A stretch of DNA of 64,000 nucleotides from Pseudanabaena mucicola str. Chao 1806 (lineage in GTDB: Bacteria; Cyanobacteriota; Cyanobacteriia; Pseudanabaenales; Pseudanabaenaceae): the NCBI RefSeq assembly GCF_030323025.1, contig NZ_CP097329.1:1767001-1831000 (forward strand), in the 5' to 3' direction. Under the pieces are notes generated by a model, which had not been told where the DNA came from, made no database searches, and was given only the letters and a program-made list of their open reading frames with translations. The translations under genes and the position numbers were made by a program. This document shows positions 33,899 to 43,585 of this stretch, piece by piece. Positions within the stretch are counted from its first letter, which is position 1, and every line of letters starts with the position of its first letter.

Positions 33899-36800
33899 AT
33901 GCAACTTTCTCTTCATGATTTCTGGATTTCTGGGATGGTCTTGCTCGGTTGGAGTGTTGCAACATTTCCAGCCAACTCTCAGATCATCCCTGATCAATCT
34001 TTACCTATCAACTCTGTAGTAACTAAAAGTGGCTTAACCCATACAATTACTGGCGGCACAACTAGAGGCGTAAATCTCTATCATAGTTTTCAAGAATTCT
34101 CAGTTCCGATCAACAATACTGCCTATTTTAATAATGCTTCTCATGTCCAAAATATTGTGACGAGAGTAACAGGTAACTCCACTTCCAATATTGATGGACT
34201 AATTAAAGCAAATGGGAATGCTAATTTATTTCTTCTCAATCCTCAAGGGATTACCTTTGGAACCAATGCAAAACTAGATATTGGCGGTACTTTTGTGGGG
34301 ACTACGGCCAGCAATTTCAAATTAACTGATGGTAGTGAATTTAGTGCAACCAATCCCCAAGCCCCACCTTTACTGACAAGTAATATTACTCAGGGATTAC
34401 AGTATGGGATGAGCAATCAGGGAGCCACAATCACTAATCAGGGGAATCTTTCCACGGGACAAGATTTAATACTCAATGCTGACAAGCTGCATTTGCAGGG
34501 GCATTTGCAAGCAGGACGAGACTTAATTTTAAAGGCGCAAGATACAGTCCTAATTCGCGATCGCACTAATGAGCATTTTGGAGCCGTTGCGGGGAGATAT
34601 TTAACCATACAGGGAAATCAATTAGTCGATATTTTTACTCTCAACCATCCTCAGAGTGGATTTTGGTCAGGTCATAATTTGATCTTGCGATCGGCAAATC
34701 CGATCATTGGTGATGCTCATTTTTATGCTGGGAGAGACTTAAAGATTGAGAAATTAGATGATACTCTCGGTAACTTAATCAGCCCTAACGATCCCGTAAT
34801 TCTAGCGAATGGGAATGTAACTTTAGGTGACTATACAGGTGCATCACTGCATATTTTAGCGGGGGGGAGTGTGACCCTTGGAAATGTGACAATCACTGGC
34901 ACTGGCAGCACTAGTACGACGATTAATCCTAGTAATAACAATCTATTCAATGCCACGAAAAGCTATGCCGATCTCGCCACCTTCTTTTTGACCGAATATC
35001 AAGCGCTCAAAAATAGCGATGGAACAGTGCAGGATGTGGTCTCCGTCAAAATCCCCATAACAATTGATGGTAGTCTGCAAGCAACTTTAGATGTGCGTGC
35101 TGGGGTGGATTGGACACAGTTGGGAGGTTTACCAAGCAGTCCCCTCAGCTTAGGTAATGTGACTCCTAGCCCTACCTATAATAATCCTTCTCTTAATGCG
35201 AATATTACAGTGAATGGCAATATTCGTATAAATCAGCCTAATGGATTAGTGCTATTAACCAATCAATTCTCTCCTAATACATTGCAAGGTGAAATTTCAA
35301 CGCAAGTAATTGATGTTGGTACAAATGTTGTAGATGCACAAGGGGGAGACATTCGCATCTATGGTCGTGGAGAAATTTCTCTCAACTCTGACTTAATTAG
35401 CTATTCAGAGCCAAATAGCGGTAATGCAGGTCATGGTGGATCGATCTCTATTTCATCATATTTGGGGAATATCACGATACAATCAGACCTATATACTGAC
35501 TCTTTCACCTTGTCAGGGAACGCGAGTAATGGAGGCAAAATTTCTTTATCTTCTTATTCTGGGAGTATTATCCTTGATAATATATATTTTGAAACTTCCT
35601 CTTTTACTTATAATGGGAATTCGGCTAATGCGGGAGATGTTTCTCTCACTTCATATTCTGGCAATATTACGGTTAATCGTCCACTCTGGAAATCTCCATC
35701 AGTTGCATCAGCTTTAGGTAGTGCTGGGAATGGAGGTAATGCACTTATTGCTACCTATTCTGGCAATATCTTAATTGAGGATGCTAGGAGCTATTTCGGA
35801 GATACTGGTACTTATTTAGACACAGGTACTTACTCAGGTTCTAAGTCCTCTGGTAATGGCGGTAACTTTTATTTATCTTCTAATTCTGGCAATATTGTAC
35901 TGTCTAAAGCTCCATTAAACTCTTCTACAGCTTCCTATGCATCTTCAAAATCAGAATTTGCTGGTAATGGCGGCAAAATATCCTTTTCTACTAATTCTGG
36001 AAATATTACTCTGAATGATTTGACGTTGTACTCCTATTCCTTTGCACAATCGGCAAATGCTCGGAATGGAGGGGAAATCTCTCTCTATTCTAGGTCTGGC
36101 AATATTTACCTAAATAATTCAACCCTATCCGCTTACTCACTGGCTCCTTTAGCAGGTTCCCAGAATGGCGGTACAGTATCAATATCTACTCCCAGTGGCA
36201 ATATCATCAGTGACTTAACCAGTTATATATTATCCTTTTCTATCTCTAAGCTAGGTGAGAGTAGTGGGAATGGTGGTGAAATTAACTTAACTGCCAAAAA
36301 TCAAATTAGTAATCTTGGTCTGTTTACATCATCAGCCTTTGGGCAAGCAGGAGCAGTCAATATCAAGGGCGTAGATGACTTGGCGATCGCTAGTCTTCAG
36401 ATCATTACTAGCAAAACCGTTAACTTTCCCAAACGTGCCTATGATATTAACGATCCGAATACTTTCATCACCACAATTTTTGGTACAGGTGAATCTGGAC
36501 GATCAGGAGATGTCACAGTTACAGGAGCAAAGAATTTAATATTTGACAATACGCTGATCTTGAGTACCACCCAAGGGATTGATCCTGCGGGGAATATTGC
36601 GATTATCAGTCCTGATGCAATTATTTTTCAGAACAGTCAAATCCTCAGTAATACCAGTAGCAAAGGTAATGCAGGCAATATCGCTGTTACCGCAGGACAG
36701 AATATCACCTTCAACAGTAACAGTCAGATTACAGCCCAAACTAGTAATGATGGGAAAGCTGGCAATATTGATCTAAAAGCTGGTAATTCAATTCTCTTTA

Positions 36801-37720
36801 CTGCGGGCACGGGCTTATTTGCTAATACAACTATGGGCTCTAAGGGAAATGGCGGTAATATTACTATCGATCCACATTCTGTTGTTCTCAAAGATGGTGC
36901 GACGATTGCAGTGGATAGCCTTGGTTTCGGGCTAGGTGGTAATATTAGCATCCTAGCCAATTTTCTCTCGCTTCTCAATGGTTCTTCTATTACAGCTTCT
37001 ACTGCTAGTACGAATGGAGGTAACATCAACTTAAATGTTCCATCAATACTGCTTTTGCGCTATGCCAGCAATATCACTACCACCGCAGGTACAGCCAACG
37101 CAGGGGGCAATGGTGGGAATATTAGTATAAATGCAGGATTTATTGTTGGGGTTAAGGGAGAAAATAGTAATATCTTTGCCAATGCCTTTACTGGTAATGG
37201 CGGCAATATCAATATTAATACCAATGCTATATATGGTCTAGAGTTCTATCCTCAACTGACCTCATTTAGTGATATTTCTGCTAGTTCTCAATTTGGCTTG
37301 CAGGGAACTGTAGTTGTTTCTACTCCCTCCCTCGATCCTAGCCGAGGTCTGACCACGTTACCTGTTAATCTCAGCGATCCATCAAAGCAAATTAGTCAAA
37401 GTTGTGGAGTCGGAGGTAAGTTATCTAGTCGCGATAGTAGCTTTACTATTTTGGGGCGAGGTGGTTTACCTAAGAGTCCCAGTGATGAGCTTTCGAGTAC
37501 ACAGCCTTTAGTGGAATTAGCTAATCTTGTACCAGATAGCAATAATCAAAACTTAGGATCAGTAGCCAACCCAGAATCAAAACAGGAAGTAAAAAAAGCA
37601 GTTTCTCAAGGGATTATTGAGGCAAATGCGATCGCTAGAGATAGTCGCGGTGTCCTGCGTTTGGTATCAGCTACTCATCCTCTCAGTTCCGCTATTCCTG
37701 AGCTTTCTTGTACAAAATAG
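33899..37720 (+). CDS. Filamentous haemagglutinin-type exoprotein (TpsA)
   Basis: A 1273-residue secreted beta-helix protein. The signal peptide ends near PANSQ (28). The TPS secretion domain (about 30-290) holds NANLFLLNPQGITFGTNAKL and DIGGTFVGTTASNFKLTDG. The centre, about 490-900, has repeated units of the type GNGGxISLxSxSGNI, about 40 residues apart, rich in Ser, Gly, Asn and Tyr. The C-terminus has QSCGVGG and FTILGRGGLPKSPSDEL, typical of cyanobacterial TpsA proteins. No toxin, RTX or anchor domain is seen. It is probably an adhesin or sheath component. It is followed by the CHAT gene after 6 bp, forming an operon. Confidence 0.93.
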   Translation: MQLSLHDFWISGMVLLGWSVATFPANSQIIPDQSLPINSVVTKSGLTHTITGGTTRGVNLYHSFQEFSVPINNTAYFNNASHVQNIVTRVTGNSTSNIDGLIKANGNANLFLLNPQGITFGTNAKLDIGGTFVGTTASNFKLTDGSEFSATNPQAPPLLTSNITQGLQYGMSNQGATITNQGNLSTGQDLILNADKLHLQGHLQAGRDLILKAQDTVLIRDRTNEHFGAVAGRYLTIQGNQLVDIFTLNHPQSGFWSGHNLILRSANPIIGDAHFYAGRDLKIEKLDDTLGNLISPNDPVILANGNVTLGDYTGASLHILAGGSVTLGNVTITGTGSTSTTINPSNNNLFNATKSYADLATFFLTEYQALKNSDGTVQDVVSVKIPITIDGSLQATLDVRAGVDWTQLGGLPSSPLSLGNVTPSPTYNNPSLNANITVNGNIRINQPNGLVLLTNQFSPNTLQGEISTQVIDVGTNVVDAQGGDIRIYGRGEISLNSDLISYSEPNSGNAGHGGSISISSYLGNITIQSDLYTDSFTLSGNASNGGKISLSSYSGSIILDNIYFETSSFTYNGNSANAGDVSLTSYSGNITVNRPLWKSPSVASALGSAGNGGNALIATYSGNILIEDARSYFGDTGTYLDTGTYSGSKSSGNGGNFYLSSNSGNIVLSKAPLNSSTASYASSKSEFAGNGGKISFSTNSGNITLNDLTLYSYSFAQSANARNGGEISLYSRSGNIYLNNSTLSAYSLAPLAGSQNGGTVSISTPSGNIISDLTSYILSFSISKLGESSGNGGEINLTAKNQISNLGLFTSSAFGQAGAVNIKGVDDLAIASLQIITSKTVNFPKRAYDINDPNTFITTIFGTGESGRSGDVTVTGAKNLIFDNTLILSTTQGIDPAGNIAIISPDAIIFQNSQILSNTSSKGNAGNIAVTAGQNITFNSNSQITAQTSNDGKAGNIDLKAGNSILFTAGTGLFANTTMGSKGNGGNITIDPHSVVLKDGATIAVDSLGFGLGGNISILANFLSLLNGSSITASTASTNGGNINLNVPSILLLRYASNITTTAGTANAGGNGGNISINAGFIVGVKGENSNIFANAFTGNGGNININTNAIYGLEFYPQLTSFSDISASSQFGLQGTVVVSTPSLDPSRGLTTLPVNLSDPSKQISQSCGVGGKLSSRDSSFTILGRGGLPKSPSDELSSTQPLVELANLVPDSNNQNLGSVANPESKQEVKKAVSQGIIEANAIARDSRGVLRLVSATHPLSSAIPELSCTK

Positions 37721-37726
37721 AAGTAT

Positions 37727-40432
37727 ATGCTAATTCTCAAACTCAAAAAATCTATACTACTTTTGGATACTCTTTTTAATTGCAAAGCTAGTAGTAAGTC
37801 ATTACGCTATATCAGAATTGGCATCTGTGCAGTTCTCCTCACCCTGTTCTTAGGAAGTAACCCTCAACATAGCATCGCTGGTGCTACCAAAAAATTAACT
37901 AAGTCCATTAATCCAGCACTTCATCAATCTATTACGAATAACCCTGCAGATCTGGTGCATCGAGGCAAACAATCTTATCAAGTTGGACAATATGCTCAAG
38001 CGATCGCTAATTGGCAACAAGCATTTGATATCTATGCGAAACAAGGCGATCATCTCAATCAAGCAGTTATCGCCCAAAATCTGTCTCTAGCCCATCAACA
38101 GCTTGGTCATTGGCAAGAATCAGAGCAGTTCATTTTGCTCAGTTTAGAAATTTTACGATCGCATTCCCAACAACCGAAATTAATTGCCCAAGCACTCAAT
38201 ATCCAAGGCAGTCTCCAAATTACTCAGGGGCAATCTCAAGCAGCATTAACTACTTGGCAAAAAGCTGAACAAATTTATGCACAGGTGGGAGATCAAGATG
38301 GAGTCTCACGCAGCAGAATCAATCAAAGTCAGGCGATGCGATTACTCGGTCTCTATCCTAAAGCCAGAGAACTGCTACAACAGATGCAATCGTCGCTGAA
38401 AAAGCTTCCTAACTCGGCGCTCAAACTTGCGAGTCTACTCAATCTTGGAGATACGCTCCGACTCAATGGTGATTTTACAGAAGCTACCACTGTCTTGAAA
38501 GATAGTTTAGCGATTGCTCAAGAGCTTAATGATGTCTCTACAGTTGCCGAAATTTTCCTAAGCTTAGGCAACATCGCCTCTAGTCAACAACAATCTGCTA
38601 GCTTAGGAGATCGCACTTACCGTCAGCAAAAAAGCGTTGAGGCGATCGCCTATTACCAACAAGCTGATCAAATGGCAACTCTTCCGATTATCAAAGTAAA
38701 AGCCCAACTCAACCAATTACGTCTAGCTATTGATTTGAAACAAGTTGATGCAGTCAAGCGCCTATTAACAACAATCCCAGCCCAGTTGCCTAACCTCCCG
38801 CCTAGCCGTGTTGCAGTGTATGCTAACGTGAATTTTGCTCAGAGTTTAATCAAGCTCACATCTAGCGATCACTTAGGAGGTGCACTCCCATCAAGCGATC
38901 GCCAATATGCGGCACAATTACTAGCAAGATCTGCCCAGCAAGCACATGCCATGAGTGATCTGCGAGCCGAAGCCTACGCAATCGGCTATCTAGGCGAACT
39001 CTACGAGCGATCACAGCAGTTACCAGAAGCACAGGAGTTAACCGCACAGGCTCTCATCCTTGCCCAAACCTATAATGCGGCTGATATTGCCTATCGTTGG
39101 CAGTGGCAACTGGGACGCATCTTCAAGGCACAAGGTAAACACTCCCAAGCGATCACAGCCTATAACGAAGCTGTGAGCACCCTCAACTCCATTCGGGGCG
39201 ACCTTGTTTCCAGTAATACAGATATCCAGTTTTCCTTTCGCGATAGTGTCGAACCTGTTTACCGTGAGCTTGTAGGATTACTGATGACTCATGAGGAAGG
39301 CGAAACCATCAGCCAAGCTAATCTCATCTCGGCTCGTAAAGTGATCGAATCTCTGCAACTAGCAGAACTGGATAACTTTTTTAAAGAAGCTTGCCTGAAA
39401 GTTCGAGCCACTCAAGTTGATGAGATCGATCCCCAAGCTGCGGTAATCTATCCTATTATTTTGGCTGACAGATTAGAGGTAATTGTTTCTCTTCCAAATC
39501 ATTCTCTTTTTAATCATACAAGCAAAGTTTCGCAGGTTCAGCTCGACCAGCTTTTGGGTGAACTATGGCGATCGCTAAGACGGACATCACTTGAGACAGA
39601 TATTCAAAGCATCTCTGAAAAAGTATACAACCTTCTAATTAGCAAAAAAATTGCAGACACACTCGTCACCAATAAAATCCAAACTTTAGTATTTGTGCTT
39701 GATGGTTCTCTAAGGAACTTACCCATGGCAGTTCTCTATGATGGAAAACAATATTTAATGGAGAAATATAATCTTGCACTTACTCCTGGCCTACAACTTA
39801 TTGATCCACGTCCCCTCAAACGTCAGCAATTAGAAGTATTTATCGGGGGATTAAGTAAGGAAACTCAAAACTTTCAAGCATTACCTAATGTCGAGAGAGA
39901 AGTCCAGAAAATTGACGCAATAGTATCAAATCCAACACCATTACTTAATGAAACCTTTGTCAGTGAATCTATTCAACAACAAGTTAGTAAAATCCCTTTT
40001 AGAGTAGTCCATTTAGCCACTCATGGTGAATTTAGTGCTAATACTGACAAGACATTTATTTTGACTTGGAATAATCGTCTGGGAGTCAAACAATTAGGAG
40101 AATTATTGCAAACTAGAGTTCAGGATCAGAGCGCTCCCCTTGAATTATTGGTACTTAGTGCCTGTAAAACTGCCAAAGGTGATAATCGCGCTACCCTAGG
40201 TCTCGCAGGGCTAGCCGTGCAATCGGGGGCAAGGAGCACGATCGCCAGTTTATGGTCAGTTGAGGATAGTGCTACCGCCACATTTATGGAGAAGCTTTAT
40301 CAAGAACTCGCAGATCTTGGAACGACAAAGGCTAGTGCCTTACGCAAAGCTCAACTCTATCTTCTCAAAAGTCCTCAGTTTACCCATCCCTTTTACTGGG
40401 CTCCTTTTGTATTAGTCGGTAATTGGCTATAA
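37727..40432 (+). CDS. TPR-CHAT domain protein (caspase-like)
   Basis: 901 residues. A signal-anchor or signal peptide is at about 30-52 (IRIGICAVLLTLFLGS). TPR-like helical repeats run from about 70 to 480 (AQAIANWQQAFDIYAKQGDH; QAITAYNEAVSTLNSIRGDL). The CHAT peptidase domain (about 600-901) has both catalytic residues, His766 in HLATHGEFS and Cys813 in LSACKTAKGDN. The end, THPFYWAPFVLVGNWL, is typical. CHAT proteases are clan CD enzymes that activate or cleave partners. The gene lies 6 bp after tpsA, so a role with the exoprotein is likely; the function of this pairing is not settled. Confidence 0.93.
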   Translation: MLILKLKKSILLLDTLFNCKASSKSLRYIRIGICAVLLTLFLGSNPQHSIAGATKKLTKSINPALHQSITNNPADLVHRGKQSYQVGQYAQAIANWQQAFDIYAKQGDHLNQAVIAQNLSLAHQQLGHWQESEQFILLSLEILRSHSQQPKLIAQALNIQGSLQITQGQSQAALTTWQKAEQIYAQVGDQDGVSRSRINQSQAMRLLGLYPKARELLQQMQSSLKKLPNSALKLASLLNLGDTLRLNGDFTEATTVLKDSLAIAQELNDVSTVAEIFLSLGNIASSQQQSASLGDRTYRQQKSVEAIAYYQQADQMATLPIIKVKAQLNQLRLAIDLKQVDAVKRLLTTIPAQLPNLPPSRVAVYANVNFAQSLIKLTSSDHLGGALPSSDRQYAAQLLARSAQQAHAMSDLRAEAYAIGYLGELYERSQQLPEAQELTAQALILAQTYNAADIAYRWQWQLGRIFKAQGKHSQAITAYNEAVSTLNSIRGDLVSSNTDIQFSFRDSVEPVYRELVGLLMTHEEGETISQANLISARKVIESLQLAELDNFFKEACLKVRATQVDEIDPQAAVIYPIILADRLEVIVSLPNHSLFNHTSKVSQVQLDQLLGELWRSLRRTSLETDIQSISEKVYNLLISKKIADTLVTNKIQTLVFVLDGSLRNLPMAVLYDGKQYLMEKYNLALTPGLQLIDPRPLKRQQLEVFIGGLSKETQNFQALPNVEREVQKIDAIVSNPTPLLNETFVSESIQQQVSKIPFRVVHLATHGEFSANTDKTFILTWNNRLGVKQLGELLQTRVQDQSAPLELLVLSACKTAKGDNRATLGLAGLAVQSGARSTIASLWSVEDSATATFMEKLYQELADLGTTKASALRKAQLYLLKSPQFTHPFYWAPFVLVGNWL

Positions 40433-40459
40433 AAAACAGTTATAGGAATTACATCACAC

Positions 40460-40564
40460 TATAGCGGTTTTCATTTTGCCTACGGCAAAATGAAAACTCA
40501 AAACTCTTAATGGGACTGATTTTTTGTTTTCAAATGAGTACACACTCATTTGAAAACCGCTATA
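40460..40564. repeat. S-family palindromic repeat, copy S3
   Basis: Ends TATAGCGGTTTTCA and TGAAAACCGCTATA, with the same inner hairpins. The terminal repeats are perfect over 14 bp. Confidence 0.88.
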
Positions 40565-40565
40565 A

Positions 40566-40634
40566 CTCAATTTACTGGATTTTGAGTGGATGTGGCGCGA
40601 GCGAAGTTTACACTATATCCACTCAAAACGTAAT
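40566..40634. repeat. Degenerate R-like palindrome
   Basis: TTTTGAGTGGATGTGGCGCG and ATATCCACTCAAAA arms with GAGCGAAG at the centre. It shares the plan but not the ends of R elements. It directly follows S3. Confidence 0.45.
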
Positions 40635-40796
40635 TATATTTAAGAATGAAATTACTTCTGTCAACATCATAAAAAAAATAGTAAAATATCCAGATGTTTA
40701 TATTCTTAGCTTTAAATATTATCTTACTTGTCTTCATCTAATTATCATTATTTCTGACTAAAAACCTTGCGTTAGTCGGTAGTGCTAAATAGCTAA

Positions 40797-40825
40797 GGAT
40801 GGGTGGCGCTTCGCGCCACCCATCC
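40797..40825. terminator. Perfect GC-rich hairpin upstream of the DUF928 gene
   Basis: GGATGGGTGGCGC (40797-40809), loop TTC, GCGCCACCCATCC (40813-40825). It could end the tpsA-CHAT transcript or be a mini palindrome repeat. No T-run follows. Confidence 0.5.
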
Positions 40826-40867
40826 TTACCACAACAAATACTTTCCTTTTTATCAGGCATTAACACC

Positions 40868-41617
40868 ATGCTTCATAAAACACTTTACCTTCCCTGTATA
40901 CTTCTGGTAAGTAACATAATCTGGGAAATCACAACATTTAAAACTTTCATAACAGTTGCTAAAGCCCAAAGCTTTGAGCCGCCTGTAAATACGCCTGCAC
41001 CTACTACCACAATTGGTGGTGGTAGAAGAGGCAATGACGGGCAATGCCTGATTGATCGAGATCTTCAGGGGGATATCAAAGAGAAAAAAATTCCTATAGA
41101 GCAAGAGATTACGCTCCTACTCCCACCCAACAAATTTGGATTGACAATCTCATCACATCCGCAATTTTTTGTCTATATTCCCAAAACCAACGCGATCGCT
41201 GTCGAATTTACCCTTGAAAATCACCAAGGCAAAGGAATTGCTAGCAAAAGATTAGCTCTTACAAATACACCTAGCATTGTGACTGTTCAGTTTGATCAAA
41301 ATCCCCTAGAAATCGGCAAAGATTATAAATGGTTAGTTTCCGTAGTATGTGAAACTGGCGATCCTGAAGACCTATTTAGTGAAGGTATAATTAGGAGAAT
41401 CAAACCAGAGCAAAATACACTCGCAAAATTGGGGAAAGCAACAGCAATCGATAAAGTATATCTATACGCCAAACTTGGTATCTGGTATGAAGCGATCGCC
41501 GAACTAGCAGCTTTACGCCTTTCTCAGCCAAACAACACAGTCCTTAAAACCAATTGGTTGAATTTACTCAAGTCTGCTAGTCTCGAACATTTCGCCCATA
41601 TCCCTCTCAAACTCTAA
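40868..41617 (+). CDS. DUF928 domain protein
   Basis: About 249 residues from the ATG at 40868 (MLHKTLYLPCILLVSNIIWE). An upstream in-frame ATG at 40799 lies inside a hairpin and is rejected. A signal peptide ends near AKAQS. The region GGGRRGNDGQCL and LLPPNKFGLTISSHPQFFVY marks DUF928, a periplasmic domain of unknown function often found with CHAT-TPR and CHASE2 proteins in cyanobacteria. The C-terminal helical part has GIWYEAIAELAALRLSQPN. It is probably functionally linked with the tpsA-CHAT operon upstream and the kinase at 41746. Confidence 0.85.
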   Translation: MLHKTLYLPCILLVSNIIWEITTFKTFITVAKAQSFEPPVNTPAPTTTIGGGRRGNDGQCLIDRDLQGDIKEKKIPIEQEITLLLPPNKFGLTISSHPQFFVYIPKTNAIAVEFTLENHQGKGIASKRLALTNTPSIVTVQFDQNPLEIGKDYKWLVSVVCETGDPEDLFSEGIIRRIKPEQNTLAKLGKATAIDKVYLYAKLGIWYEAIAELAALRLSQPNNTVLKTNWLNLLKSASLEHFAHIPLKL

Positions 41618-41658
41618 TGCTCATTAGTAATTCGGTAGTGCTTCAAAGTATTTTTTTA

Positions 41659-41699
41659 GTAATTGTATTGCGGGCGCTTCGTGCCCGCAACACAATTAC
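41659..41699. terminator. Hairpin between DUF928 and the REC-kinase gene
   Basis: GTAATTGTATTGCGGGC (41659-41675) and GCCCGCAACACAATTAC (41683-41699) pair with one wobble; loop GCTTCGT. A T-run lies on the 5' side, so it is better as a minus-strand terminator or a mini repeat. Confidence 0.45.
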
Positions 41700-41745
41700 A
41701 TTGCATGACTACCAGTAATCCAAAACTATTCAAAAAGCAACTACA

Positions 41746-43416
41746 ATGTCTACAGATCCCGATGAACTAATTTTCATAGAAGACGAAGATGCATCTTGTA
41801 TAGATAAAGAGTCAAACAATAACCCCATAAGTATCAACCATTACCATGAATTCCCAACAATCCATGAAGTGATTGCCTCACAACATAGCTCTGTATGGAA
41901 AGTTTTAATTTGTGATGATGATACTTCCGTTCACTTAGTAACTAAATTAGCCCTAGATGGATTTAAGTTTGCAGGTAGAGAATTAGAGATTATTTCTGCT
42001 TTTTCTGGTGCTGAGGGCATTAAAATCCTTGAAAAACATCCTGAAATTGCCGTTATTTTACAAGATGTAATTATGGAAACTAACGACGCAGGATTGCAAG
42101 CAGTCAAATATATCCGAGATGTTTTAAAAAACCCATTCGTAAGAATTATTCTCAGAACGGGGCAGCCCTCAGAATTTCCTGAATCTTCTGTCATTCTGAA
42201 CTATGACATCAATGACTACAAATCTAAAACTGAACTCACTGCCCAAAAACTATTTACCAGTTTAGTTTCTAGCTTAAGAGCCTATAGCACAATTCTTAGT
42301 CTTGCTGAAAGTCAGCAAAAGTTCGCTCAGATAAATGCGAAGCTTCAAGAACTCAATCTAAATTTAGAGAAACTCGTTAAAGAGAGGACGGTTGAACTCA
42401 AAATTGCTAAAGATCAAGCTGAGCGATCCAACACTGCCAAGAGTCAATTTTTGAGGAATATGACACATGAGTTGAGAACTCCTCTCAATGGAATTCTCGG
42501 TTATACACAGCTACTCAAGAAAAGTAATGATCCCATTGAGCGTCAAAAGGGATTAGATATCATCCAACGCAGTGGTAATCACTTACTTTCTTTAATCAAT
42601 GACATACTCGACCTCTCTAAAATTGAAGCTGGAAAATTAGATCTAGATCATGAACCATTCCATTTAGATGGGCTGCTAAGTAGTCTTATTGATACATTTA
42701 AGTTGCAAGCTAGTAAGCAAGGGATACAAATTGTCTATCAGTCAGTTGGCAAAATTCCTGAATTAGTTTATGGAGATGCTAAAAGACTGCGCCAAGTTAT
42801 TTTTAACCTTATGGGAAATGCTATTAAATTCACACAGGAAGGAGTTGTATCCTTAACTGTCCAAAGTACGAGTAATGATAAAATTCGCTTTGATATTTGT
42901 GACAGTGGAATCGGTATTGCATCCGAAAACTTATCCAAGATATTTCAATCTTTTGAACAGGTAGTTAATCCTGCCGATATGCAATCAGGAACAGGTTTAG
43001 GATTATCCATTAGTCAAAAGTTAGTGACTCTGATGGGAGGAGAACTAAATGTCACTAGTACTTTAGGCAAGGGTAGTAACTTCTGGCTAGAAATTAGTTT
43101 ACCAGTATATATTAGTTTAACGCCTATTAGCTTAGACCTAGAAGACACCTATTATGATGCAACACCTGACAATACTCCATCCCGCTTATCTTCAAAAATC
43201 TCTACTGACACGTGTTTTATTCCTGATCATCCTATTATCTTAGAGTTATTGGAACTATTAGAAACAGGAGATTTAAGTGGTTTGCAAGAGCGTATTAGAG
43301 ATTTAGGAGAATTTGATCCTCGCTTAAAACATTTCACAGAAGAAATAATGATTTTACTAAGAAGGGGACAACTGCGTAAAATTTTAAACTATCTCAATCA
43401 ACAGATGGAACTATAG
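41746..43416 (+). CDS. REC-histidine kinase hybrid (cytoplasmic)
   Basis: 556 residues, no TM segment. The receiver domain (about 50-175) has DDD near 62-64 and the acceptor Asp107 in LQDVIMET; Lys in NDYKSKTE completes it. A coiled coil (about 200-235) leads to the HisKA motif with His241 in MTHELRTPLNG. ATP-binding motifs include NLMGNAIKF, DSGIGIASENL and GTGLGLSIS. The C-terminal 100 residues are acidic and of unknown type, perhaps a regulatory tail. It can receive a phosphate from another kinase, maybe the CHASE2 kinase at 29241, which is inference. It is the last gene of the secretion/CHAT block. Confidence 0.9.
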   Translation: MSTDPDELIFIEDEDASCIDKESNNNPISINHYHEFPTIHEVIASQHSSVWKVLICDDDTSVHLVTKLALDGFKFAGRELEIISAFSGAEGIKILEKHPEIAVILQDVIMETNDAGLQAVKYIRDVLKNPFVRIILRTGQPSEFPESSVILNYDINDYKSKTELTAQKLFTSLVSSLRAYSTILSLAESQQKFAQINAKLQELNLNLEKLVKERTVELKIAKDQAERSNTAKSQFLRNMTHELRTPLNGILGYTQLLKKSNDPIERQKGLDIIQRSGNHLLSLINDILDLSKIEAGKLDLDHEPFHLDGLLSSLIDTFKLQASKQGIQIVYQSVGKIPELVYGDAKRLRQVIFNLMGNAIKFTQEGVVSLTVQSTSNDKIRFDICDSGIGIASENLSKIFQSFEQVVNPADMQSGTGLGLSISQKLVTLMGGELNVTSTLGKGSNFWLEISLPVYISLTPISLDLEDTYYDATPDNTPSRLSSKISTDTCFIPDHPIILELLELLETGDLSGLQERIRDLGEFDPRLKHFTEEIMILLRRGQLRKILNYLNQQMEL

Positions 43417-43550
43417 AATGTAGAACTATAGAATGTATTTGATGTTTTCAGAACCAAATGCTCTCTATGTAGCAATTCTAAATGATACGCTTCCACAAAC
43501 CATTTAGGATTGCTATGTGTAACTTAGTACACAGCATTTCAAGGCTTTTT

Positions 43551-43565
43551 TGTATACAGTATACG
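43551..43565. promoter_or_regulatory. Urate-regulon operator upstream of hpxO
   Basis: TGTATAC (43551-43557), A, GTATACG (43559-43565). One end base differs from the perfect palindrome. It lies 20 bp before the hpxO start, about 14 kb from the other operators. Confidence 0.7.
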
Positions 43566-43585
43566 TTTTATATGAGTAGTCTATA

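Larger units (their letters stand above)
40433..40867. other. Repeat-filled intergenic region between CHAT and DUF928 genes
   Basis: Holds S3 (40460-40564), a degenerate R-like palindrome (about 40566-40634) and a GC-rich hairpin (40797-40825). No gene is supported; short open frames here run through repeats. Confidence 0.6.

Noticed and set aside
35400-36300. Regular repeats in tpsA, at first like a tandem DNA array
   Set aside because: They are coding repeats (GNGGxISLxSxSGNI units) of the beta-helix; DNA identity between units is low and the frame is continuous.
40799-40867. Earlier start of the DUF928 gene at 40799
   Set aside because: The ATG is part of a GC-rich hairpin, and the signal peptide is correct only from 40868.
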